Below, one piece after another: positions 48,001 to 57,783 of a stretch of 64,000 nucleotides of DNA (position 1 is the stretch's first letter; each line of letters opens with the position of its first letter). The translations under genes and the position numbers were made by a program. The notes below the pieces were generated by a model. That model saw nothing but the letters and a program-made list of their open reading frames with translations. It had not been told where the DNA came from and did no database searches. This DNA comes from Meghimatium bilineatum (lineage: Eukaryota; Mollusca; Gastropoda; Stylommatophora; Philomycidae): contig CM067306.1 in NCBI GenBank assembly GCA_034231615.1, positions 60,202,749 through 60,266,748 on the forward strand, given 5' to 3'.

Positions 48001-49064
48001 ACTCCATACAATTCTGACTTCCTGGATAGTGTCATTCAACCACTAGTAGTGAAACTCCCACATTTCTGACTTCCTGGATAGTGTCATCCAACCACTAGTA
48101 GTGAAACTCCATACAATTCTGACTTCCTGGATAGTGTCATTCAACCACTAGTAGTGAAACTCCATACAATTCTGACTTTCTGGATAGTGTCATTCAACCA
48201 CTAGTAGTGAAACTCCCACATTTCTGACTTCCTGGATAGTGTCCTTCAACTACTAGTAGTGAAACTCCCTACAATTCTGACTTCCTGGATAGTGTCATTC
48301 AACCACTAGTAGTGAAACTCCCCACAATTCTGACTTCCTGGATAGTGTCATTCAACCACTAGTAGTGAAACTCCCCAAAATTCTGACTTCCTGGATAGTG
48401 TCATTCAACCACTAGTAGTGAAACTCCATACAATTCTGACTTCCTGGATAGTGTCATTCAACCACTAGTAGTGAAACTCCATACATTTCTGACTTCCTGG
48501 ATAGTGTCCTTCAACTACTAGTAGTGAAACTCCCTACAATTCTGACTTTCTGGATAGTGTCATTCAACCACTGGTAGTGAAACTCCCCACATTTCTGACT
48601 TTCTGGATAGTGTCATTCAACCATTAGTAGTGAAACTCCCACATTTCTGACTTCCTGGATAGTGTCCTTCAACCACTGGTAGTGAAACTCTCACATTTCT
48701 GACTTCCTGGATAGTGTCCTTCAACCACTAGTAGTGAAACTCTCACACTTCTGACTTCCTGGATAGTGTCCTTCAACCACTAGTAGTGAAACTCCCCAAA
48801 ATTCTGACTTCATGGATAGTGTCATTCAACCACTAGTAGTGAAACTCCCCACAATTCTGACTTCCTGGATAGTGTCATTCAACCACTAGTAGTGAAACTC
48901 CCCACAATTCTGACTTCATGGATAGTGTCATTCAACCATTAGTAGTGAAACTCCCCACAATTCTGACTTCCTGGATAGTGTCCTTCAACCACTAGTAGTG
49001 AAACTCCCCACAATTCTGACTTCCTGGATAGTGTCATTCAACCATTAGTAGTGAAACTCCCCAC
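33013..49064. repeat. 16-kb satellite, 53-base monomer, about 300 copies
   Basis: The monomer reads ACTTCCTGGATAGTGTCATT, CAACCACTAGTAGTGAAACT, CCCCACAATTCTG (53 bases), with 52-base forms ending CCCACATTTCTG. Every monomer carries ACTAGTAGTG, and many carry the palindrome CTACTAGTAG. There is higher-order structure: the rare variant CCATTAATAG sits at 35271, 36801, 38174, 38491 and 39864 (steps 1530, 1373, 317, 1373), and TCTGCTTTCT at 43691, 45220, 46485 and 47908 (steps 1529, 1265, 1423); each step is a whole number of monomers. The left edge (33013-33500) and right edge are less ordered, as expected of array borders. No open frames or insertions are seen inside. Confidence 0.98.
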
Positions 49065-49380
49065 CTTTTTGAAAGACACTAGCCAGACTGTGCCCCACTT
49101 TTTTCTAAATATTGCTGTCTCTCGCCCGTACCTAGTATATAGAGGATACAGAGATTATAGAGAGCTGGTGAGAGAAGGGAGAGATTTGAATAGAGAGCCG
49201 GCAGTAGATAGAGCATAGAGATGATATACAGAGCCGGAGAGGGTTGAATAGAGAGGATAGAGCGCTAACAATAGATAGATGTTAGAGAGAGATTATAGAG
49301 AGTGCTGGTGAGAGAATAGAGAGAGAGGATAGAAAGGTGGCAGTAGATAGAAGGATATAATAAACAGATCCGACAAAAAT

Positions 49381-49435
<55 letters not shown>

Positions 49436-49597
49436 ACAGTAGTGAAAATAGAGGATATAGCTGACAGGAGGGTGAATAAAGTGAAATGAGAAATTATGAA
49501 TAAAGAACGTTCAGCAATGAATTCTTGCTAAAAGGAGTTACCTATCTAAAAATGTCCAAAAACTAAACTCTGAACAGGGCGACTACCTAGAAATAAC
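49065..49597. repeat. GA-rich low-complexity flank with (GA)n
   Basis: AGAGATTATAGAGAGC-type repetition from about 49130 to 49470 with a pure GA run near 49384-49430. It starts directly at the satellite border. Confidence 0.85.
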
Positions 49598-49742
49598 CTA
49601 CTCCTATCAAACAACCGATAGCCTGCGAAGGTATCCTTAAGGATACGATGATGAGTTGCTGTCATTTTACCTTGTCATTTTAACTTTTTCTTCTTAGTTT
49701 ACCAGGGAAACAATTCGTCTGAATGCTTTATTATAAGCATCC
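49598..49742. repeat. Direct repeat, left copy
   Basis: CCTACTCCTATCAAACAACC through ATTATAAGCATCCT. It recurs after the SINE at 50023-50160 with about 10 percent change. It contains the perfect palindrome GTATCCTTAAGGATAC at 49631-49646. Confidence 0.9.
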
Positions 49743-50016
49743 TCGCCCGTGTGTTGCTGGGGCCAGAAAGGGGAGCAAAGAATAGCAACACTGTTTACCT
49801 TCCACGCATGTCGTAAGAGGCGACTAAGGAGGTTATGGGATGGAGTTGGCTGTCCCATCCCATATAGGATCAGTGACCCAAAGCCATGCTGAAGTCGGAT
49901 GTGTCAGGTCGAAAGGCGCGGATATCGCAGCAATGCTGTAAACTATGATACAGCGCATTCCGTTCTCCGGAATACATCCTGCTAATCTGCAGGAGTTTGA
50001 GAACGAACGCAGAAGA
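49743..50016 (+). mobile_element. SINE A, full length, between direct repeats
   Basis: CTCGCCCGTGTGTTGCTGGG at the 5' end to GAACGCAGAAGAAGAAGAA at the tail. One of the best A copies. It separates two copies of a 140-base direct repeat. Confidence 0.9.
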
Positions 50017-50022
50017 AGAAGA

Positions 50023-50160
50023 ACCTACTCCTATTAAACAAACCATTAGCTCTGAAGGTATCCTTAAGGATACGCTGATGGGTTGCTGCCATTTTGCCGA
50101 GATCTTCTTCTTAGTTTACCAGTGTAACAATTCGTTTGAATTCTTTATTATAAGCATCCT
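50023..50160. repeat. Direct repeat, right copy
   Basis: CCTACTCCTATTAAACAAAC through ATTATAAGCATCCT, matching 49598-49742, with the palindrome GTATCCTTAAGGATAC at 50057-50072. Confidence 0.9.
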
Positions 50161-50280
50161 GACAGTTTGTTTCCCCCGGGAGATAAGACTAGGAGGATCT
50201 CTGCAAAATGGTGGTGACTTTTCATCATATTCTTAAGGATACCTCCGCAGTTCAGGGTTCATTCAATCAATCGTAACCCT

Positions 50281-50760
50281 TCAGGGTCGTAGGGGTACCA
50301 CATTGGAGGCTTCAGCACACAGAGTCCTCCAGCGAATTATATCCTCAGCGATGCGGATGAGTGTGGAAATATCTTGCCCTGTCCATTCCGTGATGGTGTC
50401 TGTCCATGCCTTTATTTTTCCTCCTCTACTTCTTCCACTGTCGACAGTTCCCTGCAGTATTGATTTAGACAAGGAATCGTGCCTGCATACATGTCCCAGC
50501 CATGCTAGTTTTCGTCGTTTCACTATTGAAAGCAATGGCTCCTGAACACCTGCACACATTTCTCTATTTTATTTCTTACGTACACATTGGTCTTATGTTC
50601 CCTATAGGAAATTCGTAGAATTCTTCTGTAGGATTTGTACTCGAAAGTCTGTAATCTTCTCTCCATGTCCGCAGTGAGTGTCCAACTCTCACAACCATAC
50701 AGCACAACAGAAAGCACCAGCGACTTATACAGTTTGATTTTCACTCCAACACTGATGTTA
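50281..50760 (-). mobile_element. RTE-clade LINE, C-terminal ORF2 and 3' end
   Basis: MKIKLYKSLVLSVVLYGCES, WTLTADMERRLQTFEYKSYR, RILRISYREHKTNVYVRN, then in a second frame QEPLLSIVKRRKLAWLGHVC, RHDSLSKSILQGTVDSGRSR, and the end TLCAEASNVVPLRP. Order and motifs fit RTE ORF2 after the reverse transcriptase domain. One frame change near 50540. Same subfamily as 4128-4590. Confidence 0.88.
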
Positions 50761-50900
50761 CTTTACTAAATCACCGTTCGTCTTACAAGGACAGTAAAGC
50801 CATCTCCAGCCTTCTTTTTAGTTCTGCTTTGCTTTTACCATCGCAATAAAGTTAAGGGTTAACATCCTCTGAAAGGCAACTTTTCCTTCAACATTGGTTC

Positions 50901-51846
50901 TACGAGGTAGCTTCAAAATGTTCTCGGAATTAGTGGATTATGTAGGTGTAAGTAACGATAGGATTATCTACAATACATTTCATTTAAATTAGTTCCCTTC
51001 GGCACCAACACTTTTGCCAACGTGCATATAGCTGCTGCAGACATTCGTGAAACCCATTCCTTACCGCATCTTTCAGCTTTCCTTTCACGATCTTGTTAAC
51101 GTCATTGGCATCTTTGAATCTCTGTACTTTCATTGCCGATTTCAGTTAAGAGAACTAAAGCAGAAAATCAGTTGGTGCAAGGTCAGAAGAATTGAATGCT
51201 GTTCCAAAGTAATCACAACGTGCAGTGCGAGGTACTGCTTTACCAAGTAGGTATTCATGTGCCGGAACAATGTCATGTAGAATAATACAACTATTTATTC
51301 TCCATTTTTATGGTCGTTTTCTCTTGATATCATCTATTAGAAAATGGGAATGTCAATGTATATTTCCGTGTTAACCTTTGGATCTTCAGAAAGTAAATCA
51401 TGGTTCACAATACCCTGGGAATAAATTTATTTCCTTTTATCCAAACGAAATTTCTGTACAGGTCAGTAGATTAGGGCAGGAGGTTGGGGGTTTAGAGGTA
51501 TTCAAAGAATGGGTTCCGCGAATGTTTCCTGCAGCTTTACGCGCGTTGGTAGAAGTGTGTAGTCACCGAAGGGAACTACTTTGAAAGATATCTAGTGTAG
51601 ATAATTATATTCTTACATATTTCTATAGAATCCACTAATTCTGTTGTTAATTATTATTTCTATATAATCCACTAATTCTATTGTTACATATTTCTAAATA
51701 ATTCACTAATTCTGTTGTTACTTATTATTTCTATAGAATCCACTAATTCTGTTGTTACTTATTATTTCTATAGAATCCACTAATTCTATTGTTACTTATT
51801 TCTATATAATCCACTAATTCCTGGAACTTTCTGAAGCTGCCTCTTA
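50901..51846 (-). mobile_element. Mariner-like DNA transposon remnant with foldback structure, TA flanks
   Basis: The left end CGAGGTAGCTTCAAAATGTT begins after TA (50901-50902). The right end, read inverted, AGAGGCAGCTTCAGAAAGTT, is followed by TA (51845-51846). The inverted ends agree at about 80 percent over 34 bases. On the minus strand, pieces of a mariner transposase are visible between 51420 and 50985: VNTEIYIDI, LHDIVPAHEYLLGKAV (the HDN..PAH motif, second catalytic Asp), SDLAPTDF (from the SPDLAP(T/S)D motif), and LYARWQKCWCRRE before the usual GNYF end, spread over frames with several stops. The right arm (about 51495-51590) holds a second, plus-strand copy of the C-terminal segment, so both ends carry it in opposite directions. 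Confidence 0.8.
51602..51826. repeat. 35 to 38-base tandem repeat inside the right mariner arm, about 6 copies
   Basis: ATTTCTATAGAATCCACTAA followed by TTCTGTTGTTACTTATT. CCACTAATTC is part of the transposon end, so the array is an expansion of the subterminal region. Confidence 0.9.
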
Positions 51847-52329
51847 TGAAAATGCAGAATTTACTTCCTGTTTCAATGCAATAACAGTTTATACTAGCAA
51901 AAATAAACCTAAAAACGTAACAACAACAAAAAAGCGACGCGTCAATCCGAATGTTTATTTATCTGATGCGTCAACAACTGTATAACACATTCCACCCCAC
52001 TTCAAACTCTCCTCCACCACGAGGCTTATGTATACACCAAAATGGAGATTTATTTATGTAACTAAATTTATTTACTTTTCTATTCGGTCGCAAACTTTTC
52101 ATTTTCCTCTCTTAGTGTTGTCGTGGGGGTCAAAAGTGCAGGGATTTTTCAACGTTAGAATTGTGGTTAACTCCACAATGATGTGGGGGCGGGGGAACAG
52201 TAATATGGCGTTACTATGAGTTAAAGGAAAAATGCAGGTTATCGTGTGGATTATGAAACATGAGAGTCCTCCAACATTATATAAGACGTTGAAATGCTTC
52301 CTCCCCGATCCTATAGTAATTTGGGAAGG

Positions 52330-52368
<39 letters not shown>

Positions 52369-52605
52369 CTGTTTCTTTGTTAAAAATAACTGCATTCTAG
52401 ACAGATGTTTCAAAACCGTACCACTAGGCCTTCGTGTTTATGAGGTGTTTGTATACCACATGGTGTTTGTATACCTATATGCATTGTTAGTGTTTACGTG
52501 AAGGTGTGTTGTGTGATAGATATATATGGTTTCTATATTACACGGGGATGTTGTTTGTTTTTTTTACAACAAACCAGTTCGACTCTTTTAGCTTCATCAT
52601 TATTT
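51847..52605. other. No gene; (CT)n at 52334-52366
   Basis: A pure CT run with one G near its end. At 52415-52436, ACCGTACCACTAGGCCTTCG resembles the hammerhead-like motif seen at 32075-32115 but lacks a clear core. Confidence 0.5.
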
Positions 52606-53112
52606 GTATATCAAATACTGGGTCAATTATCCCCTTTATTGCAACACAAAATGCTACCAATGTCAACAAAAAACATCTTATCCAAAGTATCTTCATTCCA
52701 ACCCTGTGCTACCAATGTCAAACATGCTCCTTAACAACAAAACATAAGAGACAACTGGTTATAACAGAAATGAGATGTCTGAGAAAAGCCACAGGAGTGA
52801 CCAGAAGACACAGAATTAGAAATGATGTCATAAGAGAAAGAGTGGGTGTCATATCAATTCTACAATACATACAAAACCAACAGATATAATGGTTTGGTCA
52901 TCTAGAAAGAATGCCGTGTGATTCATTAGTTTAAAAAGCATATACGAAGAGAGAAGAAACAGAAAGAAAAGCCAGGGGTAGACCTAGAGTACGCTGGATC
53001 GACAACATCAAAGAGACATTACACGAACACCAAATAACATTATCTGAAGCAGGCAGAAAAGCGAGAACAAGAACATTGTATCTCTCTCGACACCCGTAAA
53101 GGGAAAAAGAGG
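52606..53112 (+). mobile_element. LINE (RTE-like) ORF2 C-terminal remnant
   Basis: HLIQSIFIPTLCYQCQTCSL, TTKHKRQLVITEMRCLRKAT, IRNDVIRERVGVISILQYIQ, WFGHLERMP, ARGRPRVRWIDNIKETLHEH, ending LSEAGRKARTRTLYLSRHP. The block order is that of the region after the reverse transcriptase domain. Two or more stops and frame changes. The end is purine-rich (GGAAAAAGAGGAAGGAAAG). Confidence 0.8.
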
Positions 53113-53216
53113 AAGGAAAGAAGAAGAAGATTATTTGTATTCCCAAATTTAATGGTTGTTTCCCTTGAAATCCAGAAGTTTTTCCATGTATTTCTGATAC
53201 TTTCAAAAAGAGGTAT

Positions 53217-53497
53217 CTTCTTCTTCTTCTGCGTTCGTTATTAAACTCCTGCAGATTAGCAGGATGTAGTCCAGAGAACTAAATGCGTTGTGTCATGGTT
53301 TACAGCATTTCTGCGATATCTGCGCCTTTCGGCCTGACACATCCAACTTCAGCATGGCTTTGGGTCACTGACCCTATATGGAATGGGACAGCCTACTCCA
53401 TCCCATAATCTCCTTAGTCGCCTTTTACGACATGCGTGGAAGGTAAACAGTGTTGCTAATTTTCGCTCCCTTTCGGGCCCCGGCAACACACGTGCGA
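53217..53497 (-). mobile_element. SINE A, full length
   Basis: TTCTTCTTCTTCTGCGTTCG to CCCCGGCAACACACGTGCGA, all blocks present. It lies 105 bases after the previous LINE remnant. Target-site duplication not clear. Confidence 0.9.
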
Positions 53498-54288
53498 AGA
53501 CGAGATATGATTTATATGAGTATTCTGCATGTATTTAAATTTATAAACACAATTTATTTCCCTAAAAAAAAAGCAAATTTTGGTGTTTTTTTGGTGCATT
53601 TTTTAGACGGTCATCATCAGGTAGACAATCCTGAACAGGATATGGCAGTCATCACAGACTTTTCGAAACTTCTGTCGGTCTTGAGCTAGTCTTCCTGCTT
53701 CTGTTGATGTCATGTTCAGGTAATCTTTCATGCCTTGTGTCCATCTTCTTCTTGGTCTGCCTCTTGTTCGTTCCTGGCATCTTCCCCTCTATTATGTTCT
53801 TCTCTAGGCTGTCATAGCGTTTGATATTGCAAAATATTATAGTTTTCTGGAAAGATCCATGGTATTTAGACAGTTGTCTTGTACATTGATTTCCCTCAGG
53901 ACGGCTACATTGGTGATCTTTTTTTTTGTCCATGGTATTCTGAGGATTTTTTCTGTAACATTTTGTTTCAAATGCTGCTATTTTATTTTTCACTTTGTTG
54001 GTGAATGTCCAGGATTCACACCAATATAGTGCCACTGGGAATATGCAAGCTCTTAGTAATGTTAGTTTTGTTGTTTTTCATCAGATCAGCCATATGTTTT
54101 TAATGTGTATCAGCTTCATTGACACGATAGCCAACCTCTTTCTGACTTCTTCATAACAATCACTGTTACCGTTGATAAGAGTACCAAGGTATTTAAAACT
54201 TGTGACTCTTTCTAATTCGCTGTTGTTGATACTGATAGAGAACATGATAGTGGTTTTGTCACTTGTCATAATCTCATTCTTGTTTAAA

Positions 54289-54384
54289 TTCTTCTTCTTC
54301 TTCATGGATGTAGTCCAGAGAATAGGAATGCGTTGTGTCGTTGTTTTATTTGCGCCAATGGCCCACACATCCGTCTTCGGCGGG
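54289..54384 (-). mobile_element. SINE B, internally deleted, inside the RTE LINE
   Basis: CTTCTTCTTCTTCATGGATG joins the tail straight to the middle of B; the block AGCGTTCATTCTCAAACTCC usually found between is absent. It ends CCGTCTTCGGCGGG. Confidence 0.85.
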
Positions 54385-54394
54385 TGTTTCCATT

Positions 54395-54579
54395 AAGAAG
54401 TAGGTCCCCGCCGAAGACGGATGTGTTGGGCCAATGGCGCAAATAAAACGGCAACACAACGCATCTCCATTATCTGGACTACATCCAACTGGAAATCTTG
54501 TAGAACCAGTGTCCTGTTACAAGAGATATCCAGTGCGAATTTGAGAATGAACGCTGAAGAAGAAGAAGAAGAAGCAGGT
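54395..54579 (+). mobile_element. SINE B, full length, inside the RTE LINE, 11-base target-site duplication
   Basis: Element 54406-54568: CCCCGCCGAAGACGGATGTG to GAACGCTGAAGAAGAAGAAG. AAGAAGTAGGT (54395-54405) matches AAGAAGCAGGT (54569-54579) at 10 of 11 positions. It faces the copy at 54289-54384. Confidence 0.88.
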
Positions 54580-55117
54580 TTTGTTTTCCCTATGTTCTTT
54601 AATGGAGTTTACGAGGTGTTGGAGACCTGCTTGGCTGCGTGCCAATAATGTTGTATCATCAGCGTATCTTAGTTCGGGTATCTCGTGACCTACGATGTTG
54701 AGAGGATCACAGTTATTCCTCTGGTGGTCATTTCTTATATTCCTGATTACGTTCTCAACATAAATATTGAAGGGAAATGGTGACAGGACACATCCTTGTC
54801 TGACTCCTTTTTCCACGCTGAACAAATCAGATGTTTCACTATTTACTCTCACGGCTGTTTGCTGGTCTTGATATGATGTTTGTATTGTTTGTATACGGTT
54901 TATTTCTCTTGGCTTGATTTTAGTTAATTTTATCAAATGAAATATTCAGTAAGCCTATTCATACAACGTTAAATTATTTCTGCATTTATTCTTTGTAAAT
55001 ACATACTCCTTTTCCTCAAATAAATTACATTATAGAGAAAAGGGTACCACGTCCATAGACACATTATTTTACAACTTTTGAATAAAAGTTTTTTCACATA
55101 TTATGAAAACCTGAAGC

Positions 55118-55885
55118 TAAAAAAATATTCAGTATAAATACTTGTACTAAAATATCCAGTATAAATACTTGTACTAAAATATCCAGTATAAATACATGTG
55201 TTATAAAATATTCAGTATAAATACCTGTACTAAAATATCCAGTACAAATACTTGTACTAAAATATCCAGTATAAATACTTGTACTAAAATATCCAGTATA
55301 AATACTTGTACTAAAATATCCAGTATAAATACTTGTACTAAAATATCCAGTATAAATACGTGTACTAAAATATCCGGTATAAATACTTGTACTAAAATAT
55401 CCGGTATAAATACTTGTACTAAAATATCCGGTATAAATACTTGTACTAAAATATCCAGTATAAATACTTGTACTAAAATATCCAGTATAAATACTTGTAC
55501 TAAAATATCTAGTATAAATACTTGTACTAAAATATCCAGTATAAATACTTGTACTAAAATATCCAGTATAAATACTTGTACTAAAATATCCAGTATAAAT
55601 ACTTGTACTAAAATATCCAGTATAAATACTTGTACTAAAATATCCAGTATAAATACGTGTACTAAAATATCCAGTATAAATACTTGTACTAAAATATCCA
55701 GTATAAATACGTGTACTAAAATATCCAGTATAAATTTTTGTACTAAATTATCCAGTATAAATACTTGTACTAAAATATCCAGTATAAATACGTGTACTAA
55801 AAGATCCAGTATAAATACTTGTACTAAAAGATCCGGTATAAATACTTGTACTAAAAATATCCAGTATAAATACTTGTACTAAGCC
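55118..55885. repeat. 27-base minisatellite, about 27 copies
   Basis: AAATATCCAGTATAAATACT followed by TGTACTA. The 27-base period keeps one frame open for 228 codons (peptide KISSINTCT repeated); an artefact. Confidence 0.97.
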
Positions 55886-55967
55886 CAATACACCCAACTT
55901 CAGCAGGCTCTCTTATACGACTCTCAAGTTCCATGCCTCTCATACAAACACAAACATACGAAAAATT

Positions 55968-56232
55968 CTTCCTCTTCGTTCGTTCTCAAACTCCTGCGCA
56001 TCAGTAAGATGAATTTCGGAGAACGGAATTCGCTGTTCATGGTTTACAGCTTTGCTGTGATATTTGCGCATTTCGTCCTGACAAATCCGACTTCAGCATG
56101 GTTTCTGTGTCACTGAACTTCAGCTGAATGGCACAGCCAACTCCACCCCATAAACTCCTTAGTCGCTTCCTACGATATAGTAGTGTCTCTATTCTATACT
56201 CACCTTCCCGTGCCCAGGCAAAACACGAGCGA
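55968..56232 (-). mobile_element. SINE A, diverged full length
   Basis: TTCTTCCTCTTCGTTCGTTC to CCCAGGCAAAACACGAGCGA, with TTCAGCATGGTTTCTGTGTC in between. More substitutions than the other long copies. Confidence 0.8.
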
Positions 56233-57149
56233 TTATCAGACGATATTTTTTGTATCTTTTCTCTCATTCTCTCCACCACTTCTCCTTCAATCACTTCTCA
56301 CTTTGTACATCCTCGTCTACCATCCCATCCATTTCCCACACTTACGACCTATTAAAATCTTGCTGGCACTAATGACCTGTGACAGACATGTTGTCGGGAT
56401 TGCGTCCCTTAGTCTCCAGGGGCCGCAACTGAGGTCAAAGGAAGGGGAGAAAACTTGCTGACAATCTATTTTTACACTATTCAAAAGTACGTCAAGCCTA
56501 TATCTCAGCCAGTTGTACTAATTACTATATAATCTAAGTATTTGAACTGCAAATTTTTTGGGACATAATTTTCAGGTTATCCGCCTGGGACATTTCATAT
56601 CACTTGCCGTCTCCGCAACAAATGTTGACTGTATGATTTTCAACATTTCTCTTCCCTAGACGCTATGATGTTTAAAATCTAGATATGAGGTCACGGTGAC
56701 TGGATTACAGGAACCACGACCTCTGATATGACCAGATTTCACTAACGTCGACGGTACATTTTACTGGAAAAAAAAGGTAATTCTTACAAATTACAGCAAT
56801 TGAATCAGGTCCGTTCTAGCACCACCGAATTGCTTCGCAACACAAGTAAGCAGGTTTTCCGTACTTCTTTTTGCACATCTTTTGTGCGGGTGCGGGGGGG
56901 AAGAAGTGGTCAAGTACGTAAAATCCGTTCACTTGTGTTTGGAAGTGATTAGGTGCTGCTAGAACGGGCCTAGTTCACTTCCCGCCATCTGTAAGACTTA
57001 TTTTCATTTATCCTCATTCTTCCTACTTGAATTTACTTGTGAAACAAAAGGTAAAATTTAGGCCCCGTTTCGGCAACCTGTCGTCGGGTAAGCCACAGCA
57101 GCTAATAAGTGGGGCGGCCAGTTCTCTTCATTTCTGTGTTTACCTTCCC
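56233..57149. other. No recognised feature
   Basis: No supported gene. Two phrases near 56800 and 56950 (CCGTTCTAGCACC and its inverse GGTGCTGCTAGAACGGGCC) form an inverted pair around 150 bases and may mark a degraded hairpin element. Confidence 0.4.
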
Positions 57150-57310
57150 TAACTCATGCATCGGGTACCCTTTTGATAACTGGGTCGATTGAGGAGTGGT
57201 TGTGTCAGGCGAGAAATCACAACCCGGATTTATTGTATGAGGCGTGGTTTCGAACCGGGAATGCTCTCTCCGTGACCGTCCACAGCTATAGAAGACCTAA
57301 CTGCAAATCG
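57150..57310 (-). mobile_element. tRNA-derived SINE H (copy 2)
   Basis: On the minus strand CCCGGTTCGAAACCACG (B box 10 of 11), then CCACTCCTCAATCGACCCAG and GTTATCAAAAGGGTACCCG. The ATCGACCCAG block is shared with 32560-32703. Confidence 0.5.
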
Positions 57311-57462
57311 GAACAATCGTCACCCTCCCGAAAAGAAGACCTGCGAGCAGAATCGCAATAAGACTTTTTTTGTCGTTTTCTATTATTTGTGTGCCTTCTG
57401 TTGTTTGACGTTAACAGCACGGAACAAAACGGAATGTGGTAGAACAGAACAGAACAGAATTC

Positions 57463-57783
57463 GTTGTGTCATGGTTTACAGCATTGCTGCGATATCTGCG
57501 CCTTTCAGCCTGACACATCCGACTTCAGCTTGGCTTTAGCTCACTGCCCCTATATGGGATAGGACAGCCAACTGCATCCCATAACCTCCTTAGTCGCATT
57601 TTACGACATGAGTGGAAGGTAAACAGTGTTGCTATTCTTTGCTCCCCTTTCGGGTCCCGGTAACACACGGGAGTATTTATAACTGAGCTACTATCTCATT
57701 TCCACTGATTTGTAAGTTGCCTTCTTTTGTCTAGTTGTTTACTTGTGGTAGAAGTAATTTTAAGTCATTCATGTGGAACATGC
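57463..57783 (-). mobile_element. SINE A (3'-truncated) plus 105-base flank, duplicated copy
   Basis: SINE A from about 57463 to 57676, then GTATTTATAACTGAGCTACT and onward. The whole block recurs at 59942-60269, flank included, so the block was copied as a unit and not inserted twice. Confidence 0.85.

Larger units (their letters stand above)
53655..54936 (-). mobile_element. RTE-clade LINE, reverse transcriptase to C-terminus, interrupted by two SINE B
   Basis: Minus strand, 5' to 3': VEKGVRQGCVLSPFPFNIYV, then LRYADDTTLLARSQAGLQHL (YADD at 54655-54666, the catalytic motif), ENKTC, then beyond the SINEs NLNKNEIMTSDKTTIMFSIS, RVTSFKYLGTLINGNSDCYE, EEVRKRLAIVSMKL, YWCESWTFTNKVKNKIAAFE, and KRQTKKKMDTRHERLPEHDI. 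This is the RTE order from palm subdomain to C-terminus. The N-terminal endonuclease is missing. Frames change several times and stops are present, so the copy is dead. Confidence 0.88.

Noticed and set aside
33013-49064. CRISPR-like regular array
   Set aside because: Repeats are contiguous with no unique spacers, monomers drift, and the setting is a eukaryotic genome.
55196-55882. 228-codon open frame with a nine-residue repeat
   Set aside because: Period 27 is a multiple of 3 and has no stop in this frame; there is no start context, domain or flanking exon.
57173-57361. 62-codon plus-strand frame
   Set aside because: It overlaps a tRNA-derived SINE on the other strand, which explains the sequence better.
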